From Delphinus delphis (Eukaryota; Chordata; Mammalia; Artiodactyla; Delphinidae), in NCBI RefSeq assembly GCF_949987515.2, contig NC_082697.1:27535730-27599729 (forward strand): 64,000 bases of DNA, given 5' to 3'. A program made the position numbers and the translations under genes. Shown here piece after piece: positions 42,450-53,971 of this stretch. Within the stretch, counting starts at the first letter, position 1; each line of letters starts with the position of its first letter. The notes beneath the pieces are model-generated. The model saw only the letters and a program-made list of their open reading frames with translations. It made no database searches and had not been told where the DNA came from.

Positions 42450-43700
42450 ATGAATGGATGGCTGCTGGTAGAGCGTGAACTGGAAGATCAGACAGGAGGC
42501 AGGGAGACCAGTGAGGCATCTAGAGCAACTGTCCAAGTGCGAGAGAGTGGGACCTAACCCTGCAAGGAATATGGGGATGGGCAATAAGAGAGATAGGAGG
42601 TGGACCCTACAGGATTCTGTGCCCTAGAGCCTCTATCTGCACCATCACTCAAAACCCCACCCCATGTTCCCATCTCCACGCCCTGCACTGTGCCGGATCC
42701 CTTTCCTTTTCTCTCTGCATCGCCAAGTGTTGCCCATTTTCCCCAGCTGTCCCAACTCTGCTTCCTCTGGGAAGGCTTCCCGACACTGCAGCTCTCCCTC
42801 ACTCACCCTGTGGCGACACTTCCCATTCCCCTCACAGTTTAACCTTCAATTTGTAGAGGCCTGTGTTCAAATCCCAACTCTGCATCACTTGAATGCCAGG
42901 CCAGTAAGGAACTACTGAGTGCCCCTGGGCAGGGGTGGAATGGGAGGAGCGTGGAGCCACATACCCAGCACGGTGGGATCTCTCTGCCTCCATATCACTT
43001 GCTCATTAGCCCTCTAGAGGCAGCATCTGAAGGCAGAAGTCAGAGCTTGGAATTTGGATCATTGAAAAGAGGACCATCTCTGGGGACGGTCCCTAAATTC
43101 TCATGGAGCAAAAAGCACAGCTCTTCGCAGAGGGGCTTTGCAAGAGCCCTTAATTAAAAGGTGCCACGAGAGCAAAAACTTTCCAAAGTAAAAGAATTTG
43201 GATCCAATCAGAGCCCTTAGTCCAGGGAACCAGGCCTGTCCGAGTGTGCAGCACAAAACCAAATGAAGCCTGAGGAAGAAGAGGCATGTTGCCCATGTGA
43301 GGGACCCTCATGCCTATATCTGTTTTAGTTGACTCCTTTGGTTGCCGGCAAACTGGCTCACTCAAAAGGGGATCTACTGGACTGGAAAGCCCAGGCATGA
43401 GCTCCAGGTGGGAAGGGTCTAACAGTTCCAGTGATGGCATCAGGGTGAGTTTCCATTTTTTTGCTCAGCATCCTTTAGAGTTGACTTCATGCCCAGGTCC
43501 CTGTGGAGGCATAATGGCATTAGGAGTGTCTGCTAGGACCGGTTTGGTCATACACCCTGAACCAATAGCTGTGGCCAAAGAGTGCAACACTCTGATTGGC
43601 CAAGGTTTGGGGGATGCCCCACATTACACTGACCAAAGAGCAGGAAGGGGTTCCCTAAACAGAAATCAGAAGAAGAGGGAATGGACTCTGGGGAGGTAAG
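42450..43700. other. Intergenic sequence, unique, candidate regulatory core
   Basis: More than 1.2 kb with no recognised repeat. 43000-43330 combines TTAATTAAAAGG (43150-43161), CTTTGCAAG (43136-43144), TTTCCAAAGTAAA (43180-43192) and a CCAAT box (43204-43208), which could be TCF/LEF, HNF4-like and homeodomain contacts. No coding feature supported. Confidence 0.3.
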
Positions 43701-43704
43701 TAAC

Positions 43705-43882
43705 CAACGTTTACCATAAGGACCTATACTATACACTAGGTAGCTGTCGTTTGCTTTGCTACCTATAGATGAGGAAACAGCCTCAGAGAGACGAAGCCAC
43801 GTTCACAGTTCAGAAGGGCCAATGGCAGGCTTCCATCTGGCACCAGAGCCTGAACTCTTAAGGACTCCAGCATCCTGTTGCT
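43705..43882 (-). repeat. MIR SINE fragment
   Basis: Inverted and diverged: aacgtttaccataaggacct, tatagatgaggaaacagcct, cagagagacgaagccacgtt. Confidence 0.7.
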
Positions 43883-44154
43883 AGGCGACATCTGCCAGAA
43901 CTCGGGCTTGGTGCAGGGTGATGAGGAGGACGATGACACTCCCAGGAGGCCTTCCTGGACCCCCTCTCAGACAGCCTGACACCTGACAGTATGGGCTTTC
44001 GCTAAAACCACACTCAGAGCAAACCCATCTGGGACTATCTGGGGGGATAGGAGAGCTGGGAGGCAGCAGCCACGGCCTGTGTATATGACCTTGGACTCGC
44101 CAGGCTTAGAGGAAGAGAAGGCCCCATCCTCACAGGGTTCTGTGGGGTTATTCT

Positions 44155-44312
44155 GAATAATGGTAAGTAACAGTTTTTGAGCACTTTTTTTCGTGGCAGG
44201 CACAATTCTAGATCCTTTACGTGTCTTAACTTCTATAATCTTTTCAGCAACTCTGTGAAGTTGGTGCTGTTATTAATTCCCATTGTTGAATTATGGAAAC
44301 TGAGTTACCATG
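44155..44312 (-). repeat. MIR SINE fragment
   Basis: Inverted: gtggcaggcacaattctaga, cctttacgtgtcttaacttc, ctgttattaattcccattgt, tatggaaactgag. Confidence 0.75.
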
Positions 44313-44619
44313 TGGCCTCAGCTTGGAGGAAGTGCTCAGTAGGTGCCACTGTTTATCGTTATATCAGAGGATCTTTATATCTTGGATCCTGTGGGTTTCT
44401 CTAGGACTCAGTTTCCCCATCTGCAGCTCTCGCCACCTCTCAAGGACTGAGTTTCTACCATATCATGGAACCAGTATGTCTATTCCCTTTCTCTCCTGCC
44501 CTCTCTCCACTCAAAGGGCAGAGTTTGGACGAGGGTCATTCTGCACTTAGACTTGTGAGAATGCACCCCAGTCACCAGGGAGAGAGTCCGGTTAGGTGCC
44601 AAAGAACAGAATTATTCTA

Positions 44620-44882
44620 GAAAGATTGCTGACTTTGGAGCCAGCCAGATCTGAATCCAATTCTGATACTGTTTCCATAGACTGTGGTGTAAGAGATGCC
44701 TCCAAGAGCTGTGCAGTGTGTGACCTTCACAGCCTTATGTGGCAGCCCAGCAAGATGTCTGTGTCTATAAAGTAAGTAGGAGGCTGCCTCAAAGAGCTGC
44801 TGAAAGAATTGAATGGGCCAACATTTGTAAAGTGTTGAGCATGAGGCCTACATGTAGCAGCTGCTCAAAAATAATGTTGGCA
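44620..44882 (+). repeat. MIR SINE
   Basis: gctgactttggagccagcca, gatctgaatccaattctgat, gctgctgaaagaattgaatg, catttgtaaagtgttgagca, gtagcagctgctcaaa. The middle is disrupted. Confidence 0.82.
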
Positions 44883-45092
44883 TGAAATTGTCTAAGGTCA
44901 CTAAGTCTGTAAAAGCAGAGCTCAGATCCAATCCCAAGTCTGATAGCCAACAAAGTAGACTTTTCACTATGTACTTTTCATCATGTGACATAAAGGCTGG
45001 AGGGAATGGAATGAATGATTTGCTCATCTCTATTTTAGTCGAAGGCACAAAATTAATGCCAGTTAGATCTTGGATCACCCTGCCTTGGAAGG

Positions 45093-45372
45093 ACAGATAG
45101 ATGCGTGTGTGTGTAGATGGATGAAGGGATAGACAGAGGATTGAATGGATGGGGAGTAGATGAGTGGTAGGTAGAAGGATGGATGGAAAAGGTGGAAGGT
45201 TGCATGCATGCTGGATTATTGGCTGGGTGGAAGAGTAACTTGGTAGGTGGTTAGGTGGAAGGATGGACGTGTGAATAGGTGGGCAGATACTTGAATTCCT
45301 GGGTGGGTAAATGAATGGGTAAGTGGAAGGACAGATGGAAGGCCAAGTAGGTAGCTAGATGGGAAGACAAAT
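45093..45372 (+). repeat. Degenerate (GGAT/GGTA)n minisatellite
   Basis: About 280 bases of gatggatg, gtaggtag and ggatggat units with frequent interruptions and a short GTGTGTGT run (45105-45113). Confidence 0.88.
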
Positions 45373-45374
45373 AG

Positions 45375-45778
45375 AATAATCCTGACAAAAGCACAGGTGA
45401 GTGTCTCTGGCCTCCTGGTTACCTCTTCCTGGCTGCCTTTTCCAGTGGAAAATTGAAAATCATGGGCCCTGAGAAGACATTTCCCTGTGTGGCCTGTTAA
45501 TAGAGGCCCAGAAAGGCCAGCTGAGGCTGAAAGCTCACCGCCTACCAGGACCCTGTCATTAGCCACGCTCCCCTACCCTGCCCTTGGGTGAAAGCATGAG
45601 CTGGTGGCCACTGAGTGTCTGGGCCCAGCCAGGCCCCTCATTAAGCCTTATTAAGCCTGTAGACGGGGAGGAAGAAGGGGAGCAGACCTTCCTCCCAAAG
45701 GTCAGCTGTTGGAAAAAGAAGGTACAGATGGACTCTGGGGGTGGTCGTCTACTCTCAAGCCCTGAGGAATGTGGAAGT
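45375..45778. other. Intergenic sequence without recognised feature
   Basis: 45625-45660 has an ATTAAGCCTT / ATTAAGCCTG near-duplicate. The remainder is unique-looking with no gene evidence. Confidence 0.4.
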
Positions 45779-45779
45779 T

Positions 45780-45915
45780 TGCCTGACCCAACTTGCTCCA
45801 CCCCAATCTTGCAGGCTGGGAAACCAAGGCCCAGACAGGAGAGAGGAAGGACACACACAGAAGTCAGCACAGACTCAGACTCAAACCCAAGCCTCTTGAC
45901 TCACAGACCACAGCC
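45780..45915 (-). repeat. MIR SINE fragment
   Basis: Inverted: aggctgggaaaccaaggccc, agacaggagagaggaagga, actcagactcaaacccaagc. Confidence 0.7.
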
Positions 45916-46074
45916 TAGCCTTTCCTTGAAATCTACAGTCTCAAGATCGACATTGGAGAAAGAAAAGAATTAACATGAACGGGGCCCCTACGTAGGCCGA
46001 GCCCTGGGACAAGTATTTTCTGTCCTTGAAGTCACTGGTTTCCTCGTGTCCCTACTGGTAAAATGGAAATTATT

Positions 46075-46370
46075 TGTCCTTTCATTGATTCAACACCTAT
46101 TTACTAAATATCTACTATGGACAAAGCACTGATTGAGGTGCTAAGAATATGGCATTAACTAGCTAAACAAGATTTTCACCCTAGAGCTTACCCTCTAGAA
46201 GGGGATAGAAACAATAAACTAGCAGGTAAATAAAATGTACTATGAAGAAAATCAAATAGCGATATGATTTGTATGGTAATGGGACATTACCATACCTATC
46301 ATGTATGGTAAAGGGACATTCTTTGGGTGGGATGATTGGGGTGGGAGTGCCTCTCTGAGAAGGTGACCGT
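46075..46370 (-). repeat. L2 LINE 3' end, inverted (left part of split copy)
   Basis: tcattgattcaacacctatt, tactatggacaaagcactga, gagcttaccctctagaaggg, actatgaagaaaatcaaata, gtgcctctctgagaaggtga. A short doubled segment (atggtaatgggacatt / atggtaaagggacatt) lies at 46275-46322. Confidence 0.85.
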
Positions 46371-46371
46371 G

Positions 46372-46770
46372 GCCAAGGTAGTCAATTGTCCATCAGATCC
46401 ATGCTCCCCTTTGTGGGTATATGGCTGGAGCTGACAAGTGCTTCCCAAGCAGGGGCAATGTTTCCCAGCCCTCTCTGAGCATCCAGGTGTGGCCATGTGA
46501 CCAGCTCTTGCCAATGGGGTGGGAGTGCCACTTCTAAAGCTAGGCTTTCAGAAGTGGGTGAGCTTCCTTCATGTTCTTTCTTTTCCCCTGGTGGAGTGCA
46601 AGTGACAGCAAGGATGGAAGATCCTGGATCCCTGCATCACCACGTGGAGGAGAGCCACTTACTGCATCGGCACATCCATTACATGAGTGAGAGACACACT
46701 TCTGCTGTGTTTGAGCCATTGCACATTCCAGGGCCTTTTTGTTTCAGCGCTTTAGCAGAGTTGAGGCATA
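46372..46770 (+). repeat. LTR-like repeat inserted into L2
   Basis: tgtgggtatatggctggagc, gagcatccaggtgtggccat, gtgaccagctcttgccaatg, catcaccacgtggaggagag and ttgagccattgcacattcca are familiar from an ancient mammalian repeat of LTR-like layout. The L2 match stops at its left edge and resumes at its right edge. Confidence 0.55.
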
Positions 46771-46771
46771 C

Positions 46772-47245
46772 CATGATGTTTGAACTGAGACCTGAAAGAC
46801 ATGTGATGAGCTGGGTTAGGGCATCGCAGACAGAGGAAATGGAAAGTGAAAAGTCCTCAAGGCAGGACTGAGGAACAGTGGCATATCAGAGGAACAGAAA
46901 GGATACCAGTGTGGCCAGAATGAATGGCACAAAAGGTGAGACACACAGACAGAGCCTCAATCCGGAGTACAGACTTTAGGGGAGGCCACTGTGGGTTGGG
47001 CCACAAGCAGGGGAAAAAATATAGACTGATTCACATTTTGTAAAGGTCCCTCCAGCTGCTGTGCAGAGATGAGCTGGAGGAGGTGGGAGTGGATGTGGGA
47101 CCATGAAGAGCTGGTGCAGTCATCCTGGCAGGAGGTGATGGTGGCCTGGGTGAGGCTAGAGGGTAATAGGGAGTAAAGTGAATCGATTCAGGGTATATTT
47201 TGGAGGACTTGCTGACGGGTTGTTTGTGGAGGGCAGGAGAAACTA
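46772..47245 (-). repeat. L2 LINE, inverted (right part of split copy)
   Basis: gatgtttgaactgagacctg, aaagtcctcaaggcaggact, gtccctccagctgctgtgca, tggcaggaggtgatggtggc, gtatattttggaggacttgc continue inverted L2 upstream of its 3' end. Confidence 0.88.
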
Positions 47246-47249
47246 AATG

Positions 47250-48100
47250 AGTCAAACAAAGTCTAATGCAGGAGCCAATACATATTAATAGACAGTTTGG
47301 GGGTATCTTTCCAGCTCATAACTGCTTCCCCTGAGAACCTCCCACCAATGGAAACTGCTTAGCTCACAACCTGGGCCGTCCCCTGTTGCTGAATGGACCA
47401 GGAATGGGCTCCTGATTGGGGCTCAGCCAATCAGATCATCCTGGCTGTCAGAGGTGAGGCTGAAGTGGGAATGGGACCAGGTCCAGGGCTCTCTCCTTGA
47501 TAGAGACCCCAAGGAGATGGGCCTAGAAGCAGAGGAAGAATGAATCCTCCCAGGGTCATTCACCCACCCCTTAGGAGAGGAAGCTTGTAGCTGCAAATGG
47601 AGTCAATCCCGCTCAACCACAGCTGGAATCGCCACCAGCCAAGCAAGGAGAGGCTCACCTTTGCAGAGCCCTGGATGGCAGGGCAGGAGTGGGTCTCCCA
47701 GGGCAGAGGACAGATGAGGCGGGCTAGACCCTGTGCCCCAGGCTGGGAGGCCTGACCACTGGGGTCTGTCCATGTGTGACCTCCCCATCTGTCAGGTGGC
47801 TGAGTGGGGTAGATTGTGCTTTCCAAAAATGGCCACATTTTAATTCCCATGCTCTTCAAGAACCTTGGCACTCTCTTTCATCAAGAGGGGAGTCTATTTC
47901 ATCTACCCTGGTCCTGGGCAGAACTTGGGACTGACATTGAACACAATGCAGCAGAGGTGACACTGTGGAGCTTTCAAGGCTGGGATAGCAAAGATGATAG
48001 AGCTTCACTCTGGCTCTGTCTTGGGACACACCCTTGGAACCCAGTTTCCACGTTGTAAGGAAGCCCAGGCCCCAAGGAGAAGTCAGATATAGATGATCAG
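47250..48100. other. Intergenic sequence, partly repeat-like
   Basis: 47300-47560 (ctgattggggctcagccaat, cagatcatcctggctgtcag) resembles an unassigned old repeat. 47815-48070 (ccacattttaattcccatgc) likewise. No coding evidence. Confidence 0.35.
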
Positions 48101-48104
48101 GCTG

Positions 48105-48372
48105 ACAGCCCAGCAAGGTTAAGTGTGCAGGTCCTGGAGTCTAACTGGGTTCAAATCCATGACCCTCAAGCAGTTCTTTCACCTCATTTCTTCATCCGTA
48201 AAATGAGGATGACTGTAATAGTACCTCCCTCCAATTGTTTTGTCAGGATCACATAAATTAATCCATTTAAGCACTTAGAACAATGCCAGGTAAGGTGAGC
48301 TAGTTATAAAGTGGTATCAACAGCTGCAGAGTCCTCCACCAGTGCATGGGCTTGGCACATGGTAGGTACTCA
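48105..48372 (+). repeat. MIR SINE
   Basis: gtgcaggtcctggagtctaa, ctgggttcaaatccatgacc, ttcttcatccgtaaaatgag, ggatcacataaattaatcca, gcacttagaacaatgccagg. Confidence 0.93.
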
Positions 48373-48399
48373 GTAAACCGAAGGGACCTTTCTTCGATT

Positions 48400-48595
48400 T
48401 CTCTTACTCTGTATCATGGATCACCACCCAGCATGGTATTTATCTGCTTACTGGATTGTTGTCCCTGTCCTCCACCAGCATGTGAGCACCATGAGGGCAG
48501 GGATTCTCTTTTATTCTCTGCTTCATCCCCAGAGGCCAGAACAATGGCTAGTACATAGTAGGTACTCAATAAATATTTGTTAAATGAATGCATTT
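48400..48595 (+). repeat. L2 LINE 3' end
   Basis: ccagcatgtgagcaccatga, gggcagggattctcttttat, gctagtacatagtaggtact, caataaatatttgttaaatg, aatgc. A second partial tail (gcaagtactcaataaatgct) follows at 48619-48642. Confidence 0.93.
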
Positions 48596-48659
48596 CTATT
48601 CTGGTTTTTAGTTCCATGCTTAGCAAGTACTCAATAAATGCTGATCCTCCTCACCCCTA

Positions 48660-49525
48660 CCACCTTCTCCATCCTGCCAGCCCCATTTCAACCTGCTCCA
48701 GGAAACCCTCCTGGGCTTTGCAGCACCCACCGATCACCCTGTGGCCCTAGGGTCTTAGCCGCCCCAGGCCAAGTTCCCCACTGACCACCTGAGCCCACCT
48801 CGCATATGCTTCATCTTCCTGTTGAGCAAACACTCATCTTGTTTCCCCAGCCCTCCTGCCTGGCATGTGTGTCATGCCAGGACTTGGGGACCAGAACCAG
48901 CCCAGAGAGAAGCCCCTACTTCCCTGTCCACCTCTAATCCCAGCCCAGACACATTCCTGTCCCCGGACAGACCACAGAGATTTTCCACATTGCTGAGGGC
49001 CCCATGGTCAGATGCCACCAGGCCCTCCCCTCTGCCACCCCTCCTGGCTGCAGGAACTGCAGTCCCAGGCGGGCCATAGCCATCCCCCATGCATGACTCC
49101 AACATCTGTAATACTTTCCCTTCTCCTCGAAGACCTCCTCCTCCAAATTCCTCCCACTTCATTACTAGTATATATAAAAAATTTTAAAAATTAGGCTGTC
49201 TTATCATTTTCCATAGTAGCTGACAGCCGGCTCCCATATGCCTGGGAGTGAGACCATTCCTCCTGTGCTCCCGTCTGCTTTTCCAAAATAACTAACACCA
49301 AAAAAAACCCCCAGTTGTCAAAAACCCTCAGTCTTGGAGGCTCCACAGCCCTGTCTCCTCGGGGTTCCGTCTGGCTGGTGTGGCCTGAGTCAGAAGTAAA
49401 GGGTGGAGGTTCTCTTACGTCCCCAGCAAGCACAGAGCTCAGACCTGGGCTGATAATGGTTCAAATCCCATCATCATCACTCACATTTTTCCTTTGTCTA
49501 TTTTGTCTAGCCCAGACACAGAAAA
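48660..49525. other. Intergenic sequence without recognised feature
   Basis: Unique-looking. 48860-49180 has frames open on both strands and nothing recognisable. 49160-49200 is an AT-rich patch. Confidence 0.45.
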
Positions 49526-49529
49526 GGAA

Positions 49530-49702
49530 AAGGTACGAATTCTAGAGCAAACAAATCTGAATTCAAACTCCAGTTCTGTCATTTACCAGCTGTGCAATCT
49601 TGGGCCAGTCACTTAACCTCTCTGAGCCTCAGTTTCCTCAACTGTAAAATGGCAGAAACAATAGCACCAACTTCTCAGTGCTGTGATGAGGTGTCAGGAG
49701 CA
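49530..49702 (+). repeat. MIR SINE
   Basis: caaatctgaattcaaactcc, agctgtgcaatcttgggcca, gtcacttaacctctctgagc, ctcagtttcctcaactgtaa, cagtgctgtgatgagg. Confidence 0.95.
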
Positions 49703-49714
49703 CCATGAACGACA

Positions 49715-49882
49715 TCCAGTGAGCCCTGCTGCATGCCAGGCACTGAGCCAGGCCCCTACCTTCATCCTCTCATTTAATCTACACTACACCAGCTTTACAG
49801 AGAACAGAGGGCCTAAGAGGTTGGGAATGTCCCCTGAGGACAAGCAGCAGGGAGGTAGAGGAGTTGGATTCTAACCTAGGTT
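49715..49882 (-). repeat. MIR SINE fragment
   Basis: Inverted: gctgcatgccaggcactgag, tctcatttaatctacactac, agctttacagagaacagagg. It forms a tail-to-tail pair with the forward MIR on its left. Confidence 0.75.
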
Positions 49883-50084
49883 TCCTGACCCCAGCCTCCA
49901 CATCTTCAGGACCCATCCTGGTGCTGGCCTCCCTCCCACTCAGGCTTCACCTTGGTCTTTCCTTCTCTCTTGGCCTTGAACCTGGGCACCAGGAATTGGC
50001 AGCTCTTCTGTGTCTGCCCCCACTACCCCCACCCCCTCATTGCTAGGCTGTGGGCATGAGGAGGTAGGAAGGGGCCTGTGGCCC

Positions 50085-50215
50085 ATGCATGGCTGACTCA
50101 GGCGGTCCCAGCTCCACTCTGGTTGCTCATCAGAATCACCTGGGGCACCTGTGTTCCATCCCTGGGGTTGAAGAAACAGAGGTTCTGGACTGAATTTGAA
50201 CGGAATGTGAAGTCC
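50085..50215 (+). mobile_element. MER5-like hAT fragment
   Basis: tctggttgctcatcagaatc, acctggggcacctgtgttcc resembles the 5' half of the common MER5-type element. The right half has decayed. Confidence 0.5.
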
Positions 50216-50219
50216 CAAG

Positions 50220-50490
50220 CCAGAAGGAGATACATTATTTTTCTAGACCTCAAACTTGAAGACTATTTTTGTTTTTGCTTAATTGACTTTTTTTGCAAAT
50301 GAATTTTTTTCTTTACCAAAAAAGTGAGTCAGTTCATAATAGAAGCCCCCAATATATCTCCTAGAATTTCCCGAATAGAGCTTGGCTAAAATAGCCACCC
50401 CTTCTTAGAATATTTATACTGATATTGATATGTCATAGAGACTTCTAATACTTCCTCTACACCCTTGATCCAAACCCCAGTGGTTTTAGT
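50220..50490. other. AT-rich unique sequence
   Basis: gcttaattgactttttttgc, aaatgaatttttttctttac and aaaaaagtgagtcagttcat form an AT-rich tract containing an AP-1-like TGAGTCA (50325-50331). Not assigned to a repeat. Confidence 0.3.
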
Positions 50491-50499
50491 TCTCTATGT

Positions 50500-50702
50500 T
50501 AAGTATTCTTTGTGAGCCACGCACTTTCCTTATACAATAATTTCTCATCCTTCCTACAGCCCTTTGAGGGTGGTATCATTTATCTCCATTTTAAAGATGA
50601 GGAAATTGAGGCTCAAAGTGGTTAAATGATCTGTAAGAACCGTGAGCTGGATTTGAACCCAAGTTCCTGCTGCAGAGCCACGTTTGTGTTAACAGGGCCT
50701 CC
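50500..50702 (-). repeat. MIR SINE
   Basis: Inverted: gagccacgcactttccttat, ctccattttaaagatgagga, aattgaggctcaaagtggtt, ctggatttgaacccaagttc. Confidence 0.92.
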
Positions 50703-50807
50703 ACATGATTCTCCAGGAAGCCGCTGGCCCCACCAAGAAACAACCCCTTCCCACAGCCCTGACCCATAGTCCACGAACCTCCCTCCTTAGACCAGACTGG
50801 CCTCTGC

Positions 50808-51022
50808 CCTGAGAGGCAGCATCAAGTCCAGCTGCCTGGGCTCGAATCCCAGCTCAGCCTCTTACTGACCATGACCAAGGGGACAAGTCCTTTACCTCCT
50901 CAGCTTCTATATTCCTCCTGTGTTCAGTAGAAATACTATCCCTCACCTTTTAGGGCTATTGTATGGAATGAGCGATCACGTACCTAAAGAGCTAGCCCAG
51001 AGTAGCTAGAATTCTTACTTTA
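50808..51022 (+). repeat. MIR SINE
   Basis: gaggcagcatcaagtccagc, tgcctgggctcgaatcccag, aagtcctttacctcctcagc, gggctattgtatggaatgag, cgatcacgtacctaaagagc. Confidence 0.92.
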
Positions 51023-51089
51023 CTTCTAAGTCCGTAAGTGGGGTGTGTAGCATAGGTGCTTGAGAATTACTCATTGATAGTGAAAGGAA

Positions 51090-51215
51090 GACTTAGAACA
51101 ACAAAAACAAGGGACTAGAAATATTACAAGATGCTGGCAATAGATCCCTCTGGGAATGAGATTATGGGTGATTTTGTTGTCATCTTTGTGATTTTTCCCC
51201 CCAAACTCTCAGCTT
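51090..51215 (+). mobile_element. Possible L1 3' UTR fragment
   Basis: acaagatgctggcaatagat, ccctctgggaatgagattat, gggtgattttgttgtcatct resembles the end of old L1M 3' UTRs. Confidence 0.45.
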
Positions 51216-51454
51216 GAAGACTATTACACCATGTTTCCCTAATTCTATGACATTGTAAACTGTGAGATGTACCACCAACTTGACAGCATTTTTTCAGAGG
51301 AAAAAAGGAAATCTGACCATATGTTATTGTAAGACTTCTCCCAATTTTAGAAAAGTTAAAATCTATGGGGGAAGGTGTCTTAGAGTCAAGGAAATATGTT
51401 TGTAATCAAGCAATCAAGGTGGTGGTCTGCAGGGGAGAATGAGATTTATTTATT

Positions 51455-51824
51455 TATTCATTTTTGATTTTGCATTTTTACTTTATTTATTTATTATTGA
51501 GGCATAGTTGATTTACAATATTGTGTTAGTTTCAGGTGTGCAGCAAAGTGATTCAGAATAAATAAGTATATATATACACACATATATATTCTTTTTCAGA
51601 TTCTTTTCCATTATAGGTTATTACAAGATAAGGAATATAGTTCCCTGTGCTGTACAGTAAATCCTTGTTGTTTATTTTATATACAGTACCATGTAACTGT
51701 TAATCCCATACTCCTAATTTATCCCTCCCCCCACCTTTTCCTTTGGTAACCATAGGTTTGTTTTCTATGTCTGTGAGCCCTTTTCTGCTTTGCAAATAAG
51801 TTCATTTGTATTAGATAAAATTTA
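51455..51824 (-). mobile_element. 5'-truncated L1 3' end, inverted
   Basis: gaggcatagttgatttacaa, gtgcagcaaagtgattcaga, cctgtgctgtacagtaaatc, aactcctaatttatccctcc-like block at 51708-51730. Same family as 12861-13794 but shorter (about 370 bp). No clean target duplication seen. Confidence 0.88.
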
Positions 51825-51884
51825 TTTTTTAAAAAAAGAAGAGCATACAATGAAAGTTTCATCGCTTTCTAGAACCCTGGAACA

Positions 51885-52018
51885 TCAGTTTAACCCTGCT
51901 GCACACACCTGAATGACATGGGGCACTTGAAAGTAAATACGGTACCCAGGGTGGCCCAGGTCCTAATAACCCAGCATCTCTGGGCTGGGCCCTGGGGGTC
52001 TGGGTTTTAAGCTGACCG
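51885..52018 (+). mobile_element. MER5-like hAT fragment
   Basis: acacctgaatgacatggggc, cagcatctctgggctgggcc, ctgggggtctgggttttaag follows the MER5-type order. Confidence 0.5.
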
Positions 52019-52019
52019 G

Positions 52020-53112
52020 GAAGATGCTGGGAACTGTGTTGGAAACAAACCTCCTCCTCCACTTTGTCTCCGTCTTACAGATGAGGAGTCTGAGGTCCCC
52101 GAGGCGGGTCACTAGGACCGTCCTGCTTAAGTGGTGTAAGAAGCAATCTCCTCCTTCAGCCCAAGGGTCTTTCTCACCCTCAGCCCCAGCCCTTCTCCTC
52201 CTCCCTGCTCTGTCCGCCTGGAGCTGTTTCTTCCCTTTCTCCCTAAGGGAGTGTCCCCTGTTCTTTATTAAGGAGTCTCTGGGTACTTCCACTTCCTTTC
52301 CCTCCTAATTGGAAGTCAGGTGCAGAGAGTTAAGTTAATCACATGCCTTGGCTCCAGCCACACTTTGTTACTAGTCGAGGGAAACCCTTCCTTGTTTTAT
52401 TATTTGTCCCTTTCACCCACCCGCCCGGCCCCCATCCTTCCTCCACCTCATCATCCCCTCAAACACGTCTGGTATATATCTTTAAACATGAACATGCCCT
52501 TGGAAAATGTACAATGTTGTTTTCTGTGTGCATGCTTTTAATTTACGTAAATGCTATTAATATCGTTTCTTACCTTTTTCACCCAACACTGTTTTAAGAT
52601 CTAGGCTCTGTGTGAATGCGCAACCACCATTTCTAACTCCTGAGTAGTCTATCACAACGGGCATCCTCCATGCTTTACCTGCCTATTCCCTGGTGCTGGA
52701 GGCCTAGGTTGCCTCTAACTCCCCACAAGAACCCTCCAGACCACTTGTCACGCAAGAGGACTTAACAGCTTCTGATTATTGCATAAGCCCTTCATTGTTT
52801 AATGATAAGTGGCACATGCCTAACTCAAGCTGGTTTAAAGAAAGGATAGAGTGTAGATTTGGATGTTCATTAGCGGCTGCTGCTAATTAAATGCCACTCT
52901 CTCCATCTTCGCAATTCCTCACTCGCAGCCTCCCACCTCTAGCAACTGCAGGGTAAGGAGAGCTCCTGCAGAGTGACAGCAGGTGACTGCCAGGACCACA
53001 GTCTTTGCCCACCTCCTTGATGATAGGGCCTGGTTTTGTCCTGTCTTCAGCTCCCTCCCCAGATGCATATGTTTCAGAGGATGCAGTCTCCAGGCTCAGG
53101 AGGTGAACCTTG
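52020..53112. other. Intergenic sequence, mostly unique
   Basis: 52130-52450 is pyrimidine-rich. 52460-52620 (tttaaacatgaacatgccct) may be a decayed L1 trace. No exon found. Confidence 0.4.
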
Positions 53113-53119
53113 GTCTAAG

Positions 53120-53356
53120 GCAGTGTTTCTCAACCTTTTTTTCCCATTATCATCTTCCTAAGGAGGCTTTTAAGACATTCTTTCTCCTAATTGTGCCCCC
53201 ATGAAATTTTAATGCAACAGATATATACCTGTTTATATGCTATGGCCCTTTGGAGAGCCGCAGATTGTTGTAATATCTAAGATTTTTTCCCATCACCCTC
53301 CACTAAACAAATTTTTATCTCCTCGGGGGAGATATTGCTCCCATTGAGAATGCATC
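53120..53356 (+). mobile_element. hAT-type DNA transposon fossil
   Basis: Starts cagtgtttctcaacc and ends attgagaatgc, its imperfect complement. Interior taagacattctttctcctaa, ttgtaatatctaagattttt, atctcctcgggggagatatt. No clear duplication. Confidence 0.7.
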
Positions 53357-53439
53357 AACAGAGGCAATTTCTCTGGCCTGTGATTCATTAGAACATGGGC
53401 TGGTGAGACCAACGTAAATGATAGATGTGAGAACCACAA

Positions 53440-53725
53440 AGGAGGAAACAGTCCCTTTTCCACCTTTGGTCTTTATCATGGCTGGATGTGATACCTGGAT
53501 CTGCAGCAGCCATCCTGTGACTATAAGGACAAGGTTGATGGCCAAATAGGAGATAGAACCTAAGCCACTGATCATATTGTTGAATAGCTTAAAGTAACCA
53601 TTCCTGAAGGTGCGCTGACCATAAACTTCTCATTATGTGAAATAATGCATTTTCTCTTTTTAAGCCTGTTCAGCTGTTTTATTGGTATTTGTAATTGCAG
53701 CTGAAGGCATCCTAACAGATTTTGT
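53440..53725 (+). repeat. Ancient LTR-like repeat
   Basis: atcatggctggatgtgatac, gcagcagccatcctgtgact, ataaggacaaggttgatggc, and the end cagctgaaggcatcctaac resemble the family seen at 31040-32648. The middle is expanded or diverged. Confidence 0.45.
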
Positions 53726-53775
53726 TCTTTTTCCTAAACGTTCTAGCAATGGTACCAATGTACCGTTCTAGCAAT

Positions 53776-53971
53776 GTGCCCAGGAAGTATATATAGTCTA
53801 CCCATGCTCTTGAGTGGCCAATCTTCATGGCGTGAAGCACCTATCCACCCAACATTAACTAGCACTTTTCTGTGGCCATCCCCAGGCCTTGGGGTACCAA
53901 GAAAGAATAAGACATGATTCCATCCTCAAGGATTTCACAGTCCAGGGGAAGAAGCAAGACTCACGGGCATT
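53776..53971 (+). repeat. Direct duplication, copy A (about 195 bp)
   Basis: gtgcccaggaagtatatata, cattaactagcacttttctg, tggccatccccaggccttgg, ggtaccaagaaagaataaga. Same order and orientation as 54294-54490 with roughly a dozen differences, so it arose by a fairly recent local duplication. The unit starts right after a 13 bp repeat cgttctagcaatg, present at 53739-53751 and 53764-53776. Confidence 0.93.
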
